This document shows, one piece after another, positions 33,736-42,702 of a stretch of 64,000 bases of DNA (position 1 is its first letter; each line of letters begins with the position of its first letter). The notes below the pieces were generated by a model. It was not told the origin of the DNA and searched no databases. It saw nothing but the letters and a program-made list of their open reading frames with translations. The translations under genes were made by a program, and so were the position numbers. The stretch lies in NCBI RefSeq assembly GCF_016403105.1, contig NZ_CP046155.1:434001-498000 (forward strand), written 5' to 3'. The stretch comes from Leptolyngbya sp. BL0902. Lineage in GTDB: Bacteria; Cyanobacteriota; Cyanobacteriia; Phormidesmidales; Phormidesmidaceae.

Positions 33736-34527
33736 CTAGGTTTCCGAAGTGCTGGAGGGGCTGTTGAAGGAGGGCGTGAGGTAGGCCACCAGGGCACCGA
33801 TGAAGAAGCCGATGATGTTGCGGCTGAGGGGGAGCCAGTCGCTGGTGCGGGTAACGACGGGGCCAATGCCAAAGGCGAGGAACAAAATGCCCCACAGCGG
33901 CGAGAAAATCAGCACCCACTGCCAAGCCAAAATTTGACCGGGCTTGCGGGGATGGGCGGCAAAGCCACAGACCACGCCACCGACGATGGACGTCACCAGG
34001 GTCAACACCCATTGCTCTTGGGGCAGACCGGGCACTACATTACAGCCGCCCTGACGCAGGCAGGTTTCGATGGATTCCAGGGCGCTCATGATCGAGTTGT
34101 CTTCGCCGTTTTCGCGCACAAAGAACTGGTTGCCGTAGCGGGTTTGCAGTTCAATCCAGAAGGTGCGGGGCAGCAGATCATAGACCGCATCGCCCACGCT
34201 GAAGTTCAGCAGGTTGCCGCCGCGAGGATCCGCCACCAGCATCACGCTGCGGTCATCCAAGCCCCAAAAATCTTTTACGGCACGGCCAGGGGTGCGGTCG
34301 TACTGGGTGAGCACCCGCAGTTTCCAGCCTGTTTCCGTTTCAAAGTCTGAGATACGAGTGTTCAGGTCTTCCTCTTGGCGGGGGGTCAGCGACTTGGCGA
34401 GGTCAATAATCGCGGTCTCTTCCTCCGGCAGTAGCTCTGGGTTGTCGTAGGCATGGGCGGGGGCCATGGGCAACCAAACGCAGAGGCTAACAACGCAAAC
34501 CAAAAGAACGTTTAAAGCTTGTCTCAT
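33736..34527 (-). CDS. psb32: TPM-domain protein, Psb32/TLP18.3-like
   Basis: 263 residues with a signal peptide (LNVLLVCVVSLCVWLPMAPA, HAYDNPELLP), a lumenal TPM domain (LTPRQEEDLNTRISDFETET, VMLVADPRGGNLLNFSVGD) and two or three C-terminal membrane segments (VLTLVTSIVGGVVCGFAAH, WVLIFSPLWGILFLAFG, NIIGFFIGALVAYL). Related proteins (TLP18.3, Psb32) take part in photosystem II repair. A thylakoid location is inferred from this family link. It stands alone with its own hairpin downstream. Confidence 0.85.
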   Translation of the reverse strand: MRQALNVLLVCVVSLCVWLPMAPAHAYDNPELLPEEETAIIDLAKSLTPRQEEDLNTRISDFETETGWKLRVLTQYDRTPGRAVKDFWGLDDRSVMLVADPRGGNLLNFSVGDAVYDLLPRTFWIELQTRYGNQFFVRENGEDNSIMSALESIETCLRQGGCNVVPGLPQEQWVLTLVTSIVGGVVCGFAAHPRKPGQILAWQWVLIFSPLWGILFLAFGIGPVVTRTSDWLPLSRNIIGFFIGALVAYLTPSFNSPSSTSET

Positions 34528-34705
34528 AGGAATTCACTCAGGAAGGCTGGAACAAGAGGGACGCTATGGAGTGCCCTTGCCCCGTCCCCATGGCGCACCG
34601 AGAGGTGGAACAGGATCACTCGACGATAGGTGCCTGGATCTTAATCTAGACTATAACTTTGTTTACAGTTATTTACACGCCGCTCATCTTTTACTCAGAT
34701 TTTGG

Positions 34706-35215
34706 TCAGATTTTGGGGCGATTTTCTGAAGACATGGGATCCCTCGCCCCTTCCCTGGGCCGATTGCCCTGGGCGCTTGAGGGACGCCCCTCGGCCAACG
34801 TAGATCGTCGGTGGCCCAGTTTCTTGGGCTTGGGGCGGCGTTGGGAACGGGGATCGGCCCACACCTGCCAAGCGGCTTGCACCCCCACCCACAGGCTGCG
34901 GGAGCCACGGTGGAGGGTTGTCACCTGCTGGCGGGTGGAGGCTAAGCCTTCGTCCACCTGTCCAATGATCCGTCCGGCACTCTGCACCCCCTGGTTCAGT
35001 TCATCGGTCAATTCCGCCACCTCGTCTCCGGTGCGGCGCAGGGCGTCCAGGGTGGGGGGGAGTTCTCGGTCGAGGGTATCCAGCAGCTTTTCGGCCCGAT
35101 TGGCGGCGCGGCTCAGTTCCCGCATGGCAGGCACCGCCATCAGCACCACCGCCGTAAAGCTCACGGCGACACAGAACAGCGATAGGGCCAGCCAAAACAG
35201 CGGATTAGCCAACAA
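34706..35215 (-). CDS. DUF948-like membrane-anchored coiled-coil protein
   Basis: About 169 residues. One N-terminal membrane segment (PLFWLALSLFCVAVSFTAVV) is followed by a helical stretch (residues about 30-110) with heptad character (AANRAEKLLDTLDRELPPTL, ELTDELNQGVQSAGRIIGQV) and a basic, low-complexity tail. No ATG start exists; TTG at 35215 has AGGAG about 8 bases upstream, and TTG at 35233 is the alternative. DUF948-like and YtxH proteins often occur together, as here, but no function is assigned. Confidence 0.7.
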   Translation of the reverse strand: MLANPLFWLALSLFCVAVSFTAVVLMAVPAMRELSRAANRAEKLLDTLDRELPPTLDALRRTGDEVAELTDELNQGVQSAGRIIGQVDEGLASTRQQVTTLHRGSRSLWVGVQAAWQVWADPRSQRRPKPKKLGHRRSTLAEGRPSSAQGNRPREGARDPMSSENRPKI

Positions 35216-35365
35216 GGTAAGGCTCCTGGGCAATCAGTCGGAGGGAATCATTCGGGGAGAAAAGAGCGTCGGGTAGGCACCGCCCACCGCCAGAGCGCAA
35301 ACGAGGCCAGAACACAGCTTAAGGCATTTCCCAACCTAAGCGTTGCCCGTCCTTTATTAGAGGTA

Positions 35366-35728
35366 TTAGAGGTCTTCCAGTGGCGAATCCGCCTCGGCCT
35401 CAGCGGTAGCCTTCGTGGCCGTCTTCGCCGAGTGGGTCAACTGTTCATACTCCTTGAGGCTAGCGGCCTGTCCAGCAGCAATGGCGGCCTTCAGCCGGGT
35501 CAGCGTGTGCTCCCAGTTCACCAGGGCCGTTTCCGACAGCCGATCCGCCTGAAGATGCACCGACGTAGACAGGTCTTCCACCAATTCCGGTAGCGCGTCG
35601 GCGGACTTTTTCAGAATTTTGCGGGTTTCGCGCCCCGTCCGAGGAGCCAACAACAGCCCCGTCACCGCACCAACCGCCGTTCCCAGCAGCAAACCACCCC
35701 AAAAACCGCCCGATTGTTTGTCAGCCAT
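35366..35728 (-). CDS. YtxH domain protein
   Basis: 120 residues. A glycine-rich membrane helix (GGFWGGLLLGTAVGAVTGLL) is followed directly by LAPRTGRETRK, the YtxH signature, then a helical tail. YtxH proteins are stress-linked in Bacillus; their role here is unknown. The ATG at 35728 is preferred over one 18 bp upstream because it places ADKQSGG at the start. It forms a likely operon with the 108-residue membrane protein before it. Confidence 0.82.
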   Translation of the reverse strand: MADKQSGGFWGGLLLGTAVGAVTGLLLAPRTGRETRKILKKSADALPELVEDLSTSVHLQADRLSETALVNWEHTLTRLKAAIAAGQAASLKEYEQLTHSAKTATKATAEAEADSPLEDL

Positions 35729-35790
35729 GGGCCTACCTCTACCCAACTATCGCCCCAACAATAGCGCAGGGGAGCATTCTTGCCTAGCCG

Positions 35791-36117
35791 TTAGGTACGG
35801 CCCCGCCGCCGGAGTCGCTGGCGTCTCTGAGTTCCCACGCCCGCCAGCAGCTTGAGTCCCTGGCGCAGGTAGGGTAAATAGCCGAGCCACCGTTGAAGGA
35901 GGATGTACTGTTGGCGCAAACGCAAAAGTTGCTGACGGGATAGATCGAGATGATCCGCCAGGGCGAGGGTGTCTCGGAGGTCACGCTCCCAGATGGTAAG
36001 GTTATCGGCGAGCAGGGATAGCGTCTGCTTCAGCCACCACAGCCGCCACGCCAGATATAGGCCACCTAGGGCCAGCCCCAGATTAATCGCAACAATAACC
36101 CCTACAAGACGGTTCAC
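35791..36117 (-). CDS. Small membrane-anchored protein of unknown function
   Basis: 108 residues. One N-terminal transmembrane segment (LVGVIVAINLGLALGGLYLA) is followed by a long basic amphipathic helix (LADHLDLSRQQLLRLRQQYI) and an Arg-rich end (TQRRQRLRRRGRT). I do not recognise a named family. It lies 60 bp before the YtxH gene on the same strand, and such pairs recur in cyanobacteria (recollection). Confidence 0.65.
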   Translation of the reverse strand: MNRLVGVIVAINLGLALGGLYLAWRLWWLKQTLSLLADNLTIWERDLRDTLALADHLDLSRQQLLRLRQQYILLQRWLGYLPYLRQGLKLLAGVGTQRRQRLRRRGRT

Positions 36118-36325
36118 AATCGCGCCCTGACCGTATGGTGTATGGCCCGATCATAGCGGCACTTAGCCCAACGGTTGTGGCATAGCCCAGGAAGACCAAG
36201 GCCCTCAAAAAGCACGACTTCCTCGACTTTTATCAGATGATTGACGGTCAAGTTTGCTAGGCCGCTGGGGCAATCCCAACAGACATCAAACGATTGAAAA
36301 ATACCTTGATTAAAGGTTTTCAGAA

Positions 36326-36397
36326 AGCGGGTAACGCGATTCGAACGCGCGACATTCACCTTGGCAAGGTGACGCTCTACCACTGAGCTATACCCGC
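36326..36397 (-). tRNA. tRNA-Gly, anticodon GCC
   Basis: 72 bases with all arms. The acceptor stem is GCGGGTA with TACCCGC, the D arm GCTCAGTGGTAGAGC, the anticodon arm TCACC-TTGCCAA-GGTGA with anticodon GCC, and the T arm GCGCG-TTCGAAT-CGCGT. Discriminator base is U. The CCA end is not encoded, as usual in cyanobacteria. No integrase or element is attached to its 3' end. Confidence 0.97.
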
Positions 36398-36456
36398 ATG
36401 TAAAACCGAGGAAAGCCTTAAGAATGTCTTAAGTGTTCGGTTTTGACCTTACCTAG

Positions 36457-36500
36457 AATCTCAAAAAGGAGATGAAATGTCAACACCTTTTGAGATTTTT
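36457..36500. terminator. Hairpin with T-run between ribH and tRNA-Gly
   Basis: AATCTCAAAAAGG pairs with CCTTTTGAGATT, followed on the plus strand by a run of eight T. The T-run is on the strand opposite to both neighbours. On the minus strand the loop reads TTGACA, so it could also hold a promoter element for the tRNA. Confidence 0.55.
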
Positions 36501-36545
36501 TTTGAGATTTTCCCAGACGGCTTGGAGAATCCCCGATTCCGCGAC

Positions 36546-37118
36546 CTACACCGCGTCGGAAATCATGGTGGAACTGGCTTCGACGACGGTGCCCCCATGA
36601 CTAGGCAGCATGGCTCCAGCCGATCCCGGTGCGCCAGAAACCCGACGAATTTGCTTCATCAGGCTGGCCATTTCTAGGGCGCTCATGGCGTAATCCCAAC
36701 CGTGGTTGGCCTTGATTCCGGCCCGCTCTAGGGCTTGCTGGAGGGTGTCGGTGGTGAGGACACCAAAGACGATGGGCACCCCGGTTTGGAAGCCCGCCGC
36801 CGCAATGCCCTTCGACACCTCGGCAGAAACGTAGTCAAAGTGGGGGGTTTGGCCCCGAATGACGGCCCCTAGGCAGATGATGGCGTCGTAGCGTCCGCTT
36901 AAGGCAAGCTGACGGGCGACGAGGGGAATTTCAAAGCTGCCGGGAACCCAGGCATAATCGACCTGGGAGCCTTCGGGGCTGGGATCGACGCCGTGGCGCT
37001 TGAGGCAGTCTTGGCACCCCGCTAGCAGTTTGCCCGTTACCAGATCGTTAAATCGCCCAATCACAATGGCGAACCGAAACGAGTCTGCCGCTGCAAAGGT
37101 GCCTTCAAATACCGCCAT
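36546..37118 (-). CDS. ribH: 6,7-dimethyl-8-ribityllumazine synthase
   Basis: 190 residues. It condenses 5-amino-6-ribitylamino-uracil with dihydroxybutanone phosphate, the penultimate step of riboflavin synthesis. Recognised by [53 protein letters not shown] with the catalytic histidine, and [20 protein letters not shown] followed by G. A C-terminal extension after residue 165 ([20 protein letters not shown]) is longer than in many homologues. psbZ lies 60 bp upstream on the same strand, so the two may share a transcript. Confidence 0.96.
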   Translation of the reverse strand: MAVFEGTFAAADSFRFAIVIGRFNDLVTGKLLAGCQDCLKRHGVDPSPEGSQVDYAWVPGSFEIPLVARQLALSGRYDAIICLGAVIRGQTPHFDYVSAEVSKGIAAAGFQTGVPIVFGVLTTDTLQQALERAGIKANHGWDYAMSALEMASLMKQIRRVSGAPGSAGAMLPSHGGTVVEASSTMISDAV

Positions 37119-37178
37119 GGAAATCCTTGAACGTGTTTGCTTGAGAGGGTTTAGAACCCGCGAGGCTTAGACCAGGGC

Positions 37179-37367
37179 TTAGACCACAAAGTAGTTGAGG
37201 CCACCGACCAAAACCACCAGGATGCCCCAGAGGATCGAGCCGAACAGAATGAGTTTTTTAGACTGATCCCAGTTTTGAGGGGAGGCGTAGGCCACGGGGA
37301 CGTACACCACCAGCACGAAGGACATCAGAACCAGGGCGAATAGGGCAAGCTGAAACAGGATGACCAT
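37179..37367 (-). CDS. psbZ: Photosystem II reaction centre protein PsbZ (Ycf9)
   Basis: 62 residues, exactly the family length, with two membrane helices and the conserved loop [20 protein letters not shown] between them. It sits at the periphery of photosystem II near CP43 and affects how the complex holds its antenna. It lies before ribH on the same strand. Confidence 0.97.
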   Translation of the reverse strand: MVILFQLALFALVLMSFVLVVYVPVAYASPQNWDQSKKLILFGSILWGILVVLVGGLNYFVV

Positions 37368-37666
37368 CTAAAATCTCTCTCTTAAACACAGCAGGGGATT
37401 TAAGACACCACGCCCTCAAGCCAGCGCCCCTATTTTCCCAGCCAAGCTGGTTTACCCTGGGAAGCGCCTTTAGGGAGGGGTTGAGCGCCATAACGTCCGA
37501 TGTAGCCTCCAATTTAGCCGTTCGCCCTCGACCAAGCTAAGCGGCGACAGCGAAATCGGAGCAAAGGGATGGGCTGAAACCCTCTAACCTTGAGTAGGGC
37601 AAGGCAAATTGCCACAGTGATCTCAATTAGTAAGCTATCAGAAAGCGTGTCCCTTGGGAAACCGAT
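37368..37666. other. Divergent spacer psbZ / CCA-adding enzyme
   Basis: 299 bp with no gene. It must hold the psbZ promoter and that of the tRNA nucleotidyltransferase gene. I see no clear hairpin or operator in it. Confidence 0.4.
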
Positions 37667-40582
37667 ATGGACTTAGTGCTGTGCCACACAACGGCGGATT
37701 TTGACACCCTGGGGGCGGCGGTGGGGTTGGCGCGGCTGCAACCGGGGGCGCGGGTGGTGCTGACGGGGGGCTGTCATCCCACGGTTCAGCGGTTTGTGGC
37801 CCTGCATCGGGACGAGTATCCGCTGATTGAACGGCGGGCGGTGAACCCCAGCCAAATTCGGTCGATTACGCTGGTAGATGCCCAGCAGGCCCATCGGTTT
37901 GGCCCAGCGACGGAGTGGATTGACTTGGCCCTGGCGCGACACATTCCCCTGACGATTTACGACCACCATCCCGCCACGGAGACAGCGGTGCGGGCGGAAA
38001 AAACGGTGATTGAAGCGGTGGGATCGACCTGTGCGCTGGTGGCGGAGGCGATGCAGCGGCAGGGCATGGTGCCGACGGTGGCGGAGGCGACGGTGATGGC
38101 CCTGGGGGTGCATGTGGATACGGGGTCGCTGCTGTTTGAAACGGCCACGGTGCGGGATGCGGAGGCGTTGGCTTGGCTGATGGCCCAGGGGGCGAGTGTG
38201 CCCGTGATTGCGGAGTTTGTGGAACCGGGGCTGACTCCGAATTTGCAGGATTTGCTGGCGGCGGCGATGGAGCAGATGGTCGTTGTCAACATTGAGGGTG
38301 ATACCTTGGCCTCGGTGCTGCTGGCGGTGGATCGCTATATTCCGGGGCTGTCGGGGGTGGCGGAACGGCTGATTTCCCTGGCGGATGTGGATGCCCTGCT
38401 GTTTGGGACGCACTATCCCGGTAAGGAGCTTGGCCCGGATGGGGAAACGCCGCTCCGCAAACTCCTATTAATCGGTCGCGCCCAGGGACGGGTGAGCCTG
38501 AAGCGTGAGCAGGGCCATGACCAGGGGCCAGGTATCGGTCAGGAGTCCGGGCAGTCCCTGAGTCAGGATTTGGGACAGGGGTTAGGGCCAGACCTCGGCC
38601 AGGGCATTGATTGGGGCGCGTTGCTGGCGACGGTGGGCGGGGGCGGACATCCCACGGCGGCTTCAGCCACGCTGACGACGGATGCGCCGGAACAGGTGAT
38701 GGCGACGGTGCTGAAGCAGGCCCGCTTGCAGTTCCCTAAACCGCCCACCGCCCGCGATTTGATGTCTTCCCCGGTGCGGACGATTCGGCCCGAAACCACC
38801 ATTGGCGAGGCCCAGCGCATTTTGCTGCGCTACGGCCATTCGGGGCTGTCGGTGGTGGATGCGGCGGATGCCCTGGTGGGGGTGATTTCGCGGCGGGATT
38901 TAGACATTGCCCTGCACCACGGTTTCAGCCATGCCCCGGTGAAGGGTTACATGGCCACCAACCTGAAAACCATTACGCCAGAGACCTCCCTCAGCGACAT
39001 TGAGGAATTGATGGTGACGTATGATATTGGCCGTTTGCCCGTGTTGCAGGATCAGGCGCTGGTGGGCATCGTCACCCGTACCGATCTATTGCGCCACCTG
39101 CATCAAGTCCAACGGATGACGGGATCACCCCGGCCCACCCTTGGTCAACCACAATTGCCCCCGGTGCCGCCCCTTACCGACGTGTTGGCACAACGCCTCA
39201 CCCCCAATCTGTGGACGATCCTCACCCAAATTGCCACAGCGGCCCAGGATCGGGGCTGGCATCTCTATTTAGTGGGCGGTGCGGTGCGGGATGTGTTGAT
39301 TCAGCGGGACGATCCGCAAGTTACATCCGGGGTCAGTCTGCCCGATTTAGATTTGGTGGTGGATGGCTTTTTTCAAACCGCCCAGGTGGGGGCTGGCATG
39401 GTGCTGGCGGAACACATCAAGGCCCAATTCCCGGAGGTGGATATTCAGGTGCATGGTCGGTTTCAGACGGCCTCCCTAGTGTGGCGTCGGGAGTTGGATC
39501 ATCCCCTGGCAGGACTGATGATCGACATTGCCACCGCCCGCACCGAGTTCTACCCCTATCCCGCCGCCAACCCCGAAGTGGAGGCCAGTTCCATTCAGCA
39601 GGATCTCTATCGCCGCGATTTCACCATCAACGCCATGGCCCTGCGGCTGACGAACCCCGGCCAAGGGCAACTGCTGGATTATTTTGGTGGACTGATTGAC
39701 CTGCACAATCGCCAGGTGCGGGTGCTGCATCCCAATAGTTTTATCGAAGACCCCACCCGCATTTACCGAGCGGTGCGTTTTGCCGTGCGTCTGGGGTTCA
39801 GCCTGGATAGCCAAACCGAGGGGTTTATCCACCACGCCATCGACAGCGGCGTCTATGCCCAGATGCAACGCCAGGTGAAACGGGTGCCCGCCCTGCAAGT
39901 GCGCCTGAAAAATGAGTTGAAATACATCCTAGAGGCCCACTACTGGCCAGGAGCCTTGGAACTGCTGGATCACCTACGGGCATTGCGCTGCATCCATAGC
40001 GATTTGGCCATGACGCCGACCCTGTGGCACCAGTTGCGCCGAGTCAGTCGTTGGCTAGATCGGTTTGATTGGACGGAACGCTGTAGCCCCTGGCAACTTC
40101 GGTTAGAAGTTCTACTAGCGACCCTCCCCCCCGCCCAACGCCGAGACATTGCCGCCGCCCTGCAACTGACGGAAACCAGTATTCGGCGGTTGGCTCACCT
40201 CGATGAGGTGGAAACAAGATGGTTGGCCACGGTGATTCCGCCCCTACGCCCCAGCCAGCGATACACCACCTTTGCCCCCGTTGACCTGGCTACTCTGTTA
40301 CTAGTCAGCGCCCGCCATCCCCGCACCCTTGGCCCGGTGATTTGGCGCTACCTCACCCAAGAACGCACGGTGGAGCCTTTGGTCAACGGCGATACGTTGA
40401 AGGCGCTGGGCTATAAACCCGGTCGGCAGTTTCGGCCCATGCTGGATGCCCTGCTGGCGGCTCAGTTGGACGGGGAAATCGCCACGATGGAAGACGCCCA
40501 GCAATTCCTCGGCCAACATTATCCACTGTCCCCCACCCCACCCCAGAAGGGCATCGGACAAGCTAAAGTAGCAAAGACTTGA
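37667..40582 (+). CDS. DHH-CBS-CBS-poly(A) polymerase fusion: tRNA CCA/CC/A-adding enzyme
   Basis: 971 residues with four modules. A DHH/DHHA1 phosphoesterase region (DFDTLGAAVGL at 11, IYDHHPATE near 98, GGGGHPTAASATL near 325) is followed by two CBS domains (about 362-485). Then comes a nucleotidyltransferase head (LYLVGGAVRDVLIQRDDP near 532, DLDLVVDG near 560, RRDFTINAMAL) with its RNA-binding tail. The C-terminal half should add CCA, or part of it, to tRNA 3' ends. This long form is known in cyanobacteria and some other bacteria. Between DHHA1 parts lies a Gln/Gly-rich repeat (QSLSQDLGQGLGPDLGQG) coded near 38520-38615. Whether it adds CC, A or CCA cannot be read here. Confidence 0.92.
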   Translation: MDLVLCHTTADFDTLGAAVGLARLQPGARVVLTGGCHPTVQRFVALHRDEYPLIERRAVNPSQIRSITLVDAQQAHRFGPATEWIDLALARHIPLTIYDHHPATETAVRAEKTVIEAVGSTCALVAEAMQRQGMVPTVAEATVMALGVHVDTGSLLFETATVRDAEALAWLMAQGASVPVIAEFVEPGLTPNLQDLLAAAMEQMVVVNIEGDTLASVLLAVDRYIPGLSGVAERLISLADVDALLFGTHYPGKELGPDGETPLRKLLLIGRAQGRVSLKREQGHDQGPGIGQESGQSLSQDLGQGLGPDLGQGIDWGALLATVGGGGHPTAASATLTTDAPEQVMATVLKQARLQFPKPPTARDLMSSPVRTIRPETTIGEAQRILLRYGHSGLSVVDAADALVGVISRRDLDIALHHGFSHAPVKGYMATNLKTITPETSLSDIEELMVTYDIGRLPVLQDQALVGIVTRTDLLRHLHQVQRMTGSPRPTLGQPQLPPVPPLTDVLAQRLTPNLWTILTQIATAAQDRGWHLYLVGGAVRDVLIQRDDPQVTSGVSLPDLDLVVDGFFQTAQVGAGMVLAEHIKAQFPEVDIQVHGRFQTASLVWRRELDHPLAGLMIDIATARTEFYPYPAANPEVEASSIQQDLYRRDFTINAMALRLTNPGQGQLLDYFGGLIDLHNRQVRVLHPNSFIEDPTRIYRAVRFAVRLGFSLDSQTEGFIHHAIDSGVYAQMQRQVKRVPALQVRLKNELKYILEAHYWPGALELLDHLRALRCIHSDLAMTPTLWHQLRRVSRWLDRFDWTERCSPWQLRLEVLLATLPPAQRRDIAAALQLTETSIRRLAHLDEVETRWLATVIPPLRPSQRYTTFAPVDLATLLLVSARHPRTLGPVIWRYLTQERTVEPLVNGDTLKALGYKPGRQFRPMLDALLAAQLDGEIATMEDAQQFLGQHYPLSPTPPQKGIGQAKVAKT

Positions 40583-40624
40583 CCCGAACTCCGTTCCTTG
40601 GGGATATTTCCTCGACCCAACCCT

Positions 40625-42211
40625 ATGACCCTAGCCCTTGGTACATCCCTCCAGCACGGCACCTACGTCATCGATGCCCTCAGTGGCGAGGACAGTATTG
40701 GGCCACTTTACCTGGCCACCCATGTACCTAGTGGTCAGTGGGTGTTGGTGCGGGTGTTGGGCAGTCGCCATCCCGAATCGCTGCCGGACGCCTCCCAACG
40801 TCGTGCGTTCTATCAGTACCTAGAATCGCTGACGGCTCTAGGTACGGCCTTTGTGCCCAAAAAACTGGCTGGGTTTGAGGAAGACAAAGTCTGCTACCAA
40901 GTGTTTGCTGCGCCACCCGGATCGCCCCTGAGCGAAGGTGTGGCACAAACGCCTCGGCCCCTAGCCCCTAGTCTGGCCCTGGTTCGCCAAGTAGCTCAGC
41001 ACCTTGAAACCCTGCGTTCCGTCGGGTGGGCGGGGCTACGGATTGCCCCCGATCAGGTGTGGCAAGGGCCAGGGGGATCCCTCACCCTGACAGGGTTTGA
41101 CTTTCCGGCCTCTGGCCAAGCGTCCGGCTCCAGCGAGGCCAATCTGGTGTGGGGGCTGACGGAACTGCTGTACTTTTTGCTGACGGGCCAGCGGGCCTCC
41201 CAGGCTCCCCTAGGGGTGGATCTGCGCCATCGTCGCCCAGAATTGCCCACGGGATTGGATGCGGTATTTCAGTGGGCCAACCCCTCCCTCGCCCAAGCCC
41301 AGCCCCCCAGCTTGGCGGAATGGCTTGCCCTATTGCCCCATCCCGCCTCCGCCGACCTCAGTTCAGTGGCCCCTAGCCACCCTCAGGCTTCGGAACGGGC
41401 CAAGGGCAATTCTTCCATTCCAGCGGCACCCCAAGCCCAACGGACGACGGTTGCTACTGTCTTGGCGGCTCCGGTGGCTCCTCCTCCTACCCACATTGCC
41501 CCTGCAATGACAGCCCCCCTTGCCGCTGTCCCCGCCCCCAAACGTGTGCCTTGGAAGGCTTTGGCCTTGCTGACTACGGGGTTTGTCTTTGGCATTGGTG
41601 GAGTAGCCTTTGGGCTGCAAGCCCGCCTTCAGCCCTCCAGCCCCGCCGCCCAGACCCGCTTTAACCCCAACCAAGCCTTTCCGCCCCTGCCCAACTGGGA
41701 TGGCAACGGGCCAGAGTTTGGCAGCCCGACGGTGGAAAACCGCCGTTCTCGCTCCAGTGAACGCCCCGGCAGTCTCAACGAACGCCCCAACGAACGCCCC
41801 AGCAACCGCCCCACGCCTGCATCGGAACCCGCCACTCGTTCGGCTCCCTTGGCCCAGCCCAGCGATGACCTGAACCGTGATCCCAGCCCAGCGGGCCAAA
41901 CCGCTTCTCCCCCTCGGCGCACGACCCCCTCGACGCCTCGGCCTGCGCCCCCCGTGGAGAATGAAGCGCCCACGTTTTCAGGGGATGACAGTACGCCCAG
42001 TTTCCCCTCCAGCCCGGATCCGGCCCCGCCCATCCGCGAAGTTGCCCCCGCCCCCGTAGCGCCTCCGGTGGAAATGGCTCCGGCCCCCGTGGCCCCACCG
42101 CCTACGGCCCCCGCGCCCGTGGCACCGCCGCCCCCTGTTCCGGCCCCGGTCGCGCCCCCGCCGCCCTTGGTTCCGGCTCCCGAATCCCCGGCCCCCCTGA
42201 CCTCCAGTTAA
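40625..42211 (+). CDS. Pseudokinase with membrane helix and long Pro-rich tail
   Basis: 528 residues. The N-terminal 235 align by eye with cyanobacterial Ser/Thr kinases (TYVIDALSGEDSIGPLYLAT, QHLETLRSVGWAGLRIAPDQ, LVWGLTELLYFLLTGQ). The ATP lysine is an arginine (VLVRVLG), the HRD-x-K-x-x-N loop is lost, and DFG appears as GFDF, so it should not phosphorylate. A transmembrane helix lies near 308-330 (ALALLTTGFVFGIGGVAFGL). The rest is a low-complexity extracytoplasmic tail with repeated ERP and APAPVAPP units. The ATG at 40625 was chosen; an in-frame start 27 bp upstream exists. It is probably a scaffold or sensor, and partners are unknown. Confidence 0.75.
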   Translation: MTLALGTSLQHGTYVIDALSGEDSIGPLYLATHVPSGQWVLVRVLGSRHPESLPDASQRRAFYQYLESLTALGTAFVPKKLAGFEEDKVCYQVFAAPPGSPLSEGVAQTPRPLAPSLALVRQVAQHLETLRSVGWAGLRIAPDQVWQGPGGSLTLTGFDFPASGQASGSSEANLVWGLTELLYFLLTGQRASQAPLGVDLRHRRPELPTGLDAVFQWANPSLAQAQPPSLAEWLALLPHPASADLSSVAPSHPQASERAKGNSSIPAAPQAQRTTVATVLAAPVAPPPTHIAPAMTAPLAAVPAPKRVPWKALALLTTGFVFGIGGVAFGLQARLQPSSPAAQTRFNPNQAFPPLPNWDGNGPEFGSPTVENRRSRSSERPGSLNERPNERPSNRPTPASEPATRSAPLAQPSDDLNRDPSPAGQTASPPRRTTPSTPRPAPPVENEAPTFSGDDSTPSFPSSPDPAPPIREVAPAPVAPPVEMAPAPVAPPPTAPAPVAPPPPVPAPVAPPPPLVPAPESPAPLTSS

Positions 42212-42259
42212 GCCGTCCCTCGCGCTAAGGTTTGGGCCTGCGCTGGGGGATAAGAGCGT

Positions 42260-42265
42260 TATAAT
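42260..42265 (+). promoter_or_regulatory. Consensus -10 box
   Basis: TATAAT about 35 bp before the start of the 110-residue gene. No good -35 box lies at the right distance, so the site is only suggestive. Confidence 0.35.
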
Positions 42266-42299
42266 TCTAAACAGTTGGGTTTGGTACGAGGTTTTATCG

Positions 42300-42632
42300 A
42301 TGAGTAACCCGGTGCTTCACGCATTTTTTCTAGGCCGAGCCGTTGCGGAGGTGATTAACGACCGCACCGAGCGCTTACTCACTGACTCCCTGAGTTGGCT
42401 GGGCCAGTTTGACGCCGAACAGCGGGAAGCCCTGCGGCAGTTCACCGAAGAAGTGATGGCCCGCGCCCAACAGGCCGAAGCCACCTACGGTTCAGGAACC
42501 TCCAGTTCTTCCGCAAACGGTGCCGCCTCAGCGGATTCCTCGGAAGACCTCCAGGCCACCATCGACAACCTACGGGCCGAAATTGCCCAGGTGAGGGTGG
42601 CGCTTCAGCAGTATCGCAGCACCACCGCCTAA
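42300..42632 (+). CDS. Conserved cyanobacterial protein (DUF6825-like)
   Basis: 110 residues: an N-terminal helical domain (NPVLHAFFLGRAVAEVINDR, LSWLGQFDAEQREALRQFTE), a Ser/Ala linker and a C-terminal coiled coil (LQATIDNLRAEIAQVRVALQ). I recall it as a conserved cyanobacterial and plastid-lineage family (DUF6825) with no set function. It lies 70 bp before the UbiB-family gene on the same strand. Confidence 0.68.
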   Translation: MSNPVLHAFFLGRAVAEVINDRTERLLTDSLSWLGQFDAEQREALRQFTEEVMARAQQAEATYGSGTSSSSANGAASADSSEDLQATIDNLRAEIAQVRVALQQYRSTTA

Positions 42633-42702
42633 GTCGGTTGCCCCGTCCCCTGCTCTGTCACTGCCGTAATGCCTCATTTGGTCTAACCCGATAGGAGCCT
42701 GA

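Noticed and set aside
36114-36383. An 89-codon frame overlapping tRNA-Gly
   Set aside because: Its start lies inside the tRNA gene and it shows no homology that I recognise.
36326-36397. tRNA-Gly as an integration site for a genomic island
   Set aside because: No repeat of the tRNA 3' end and no integrase next to it; the only recombinase is 30 kb away.
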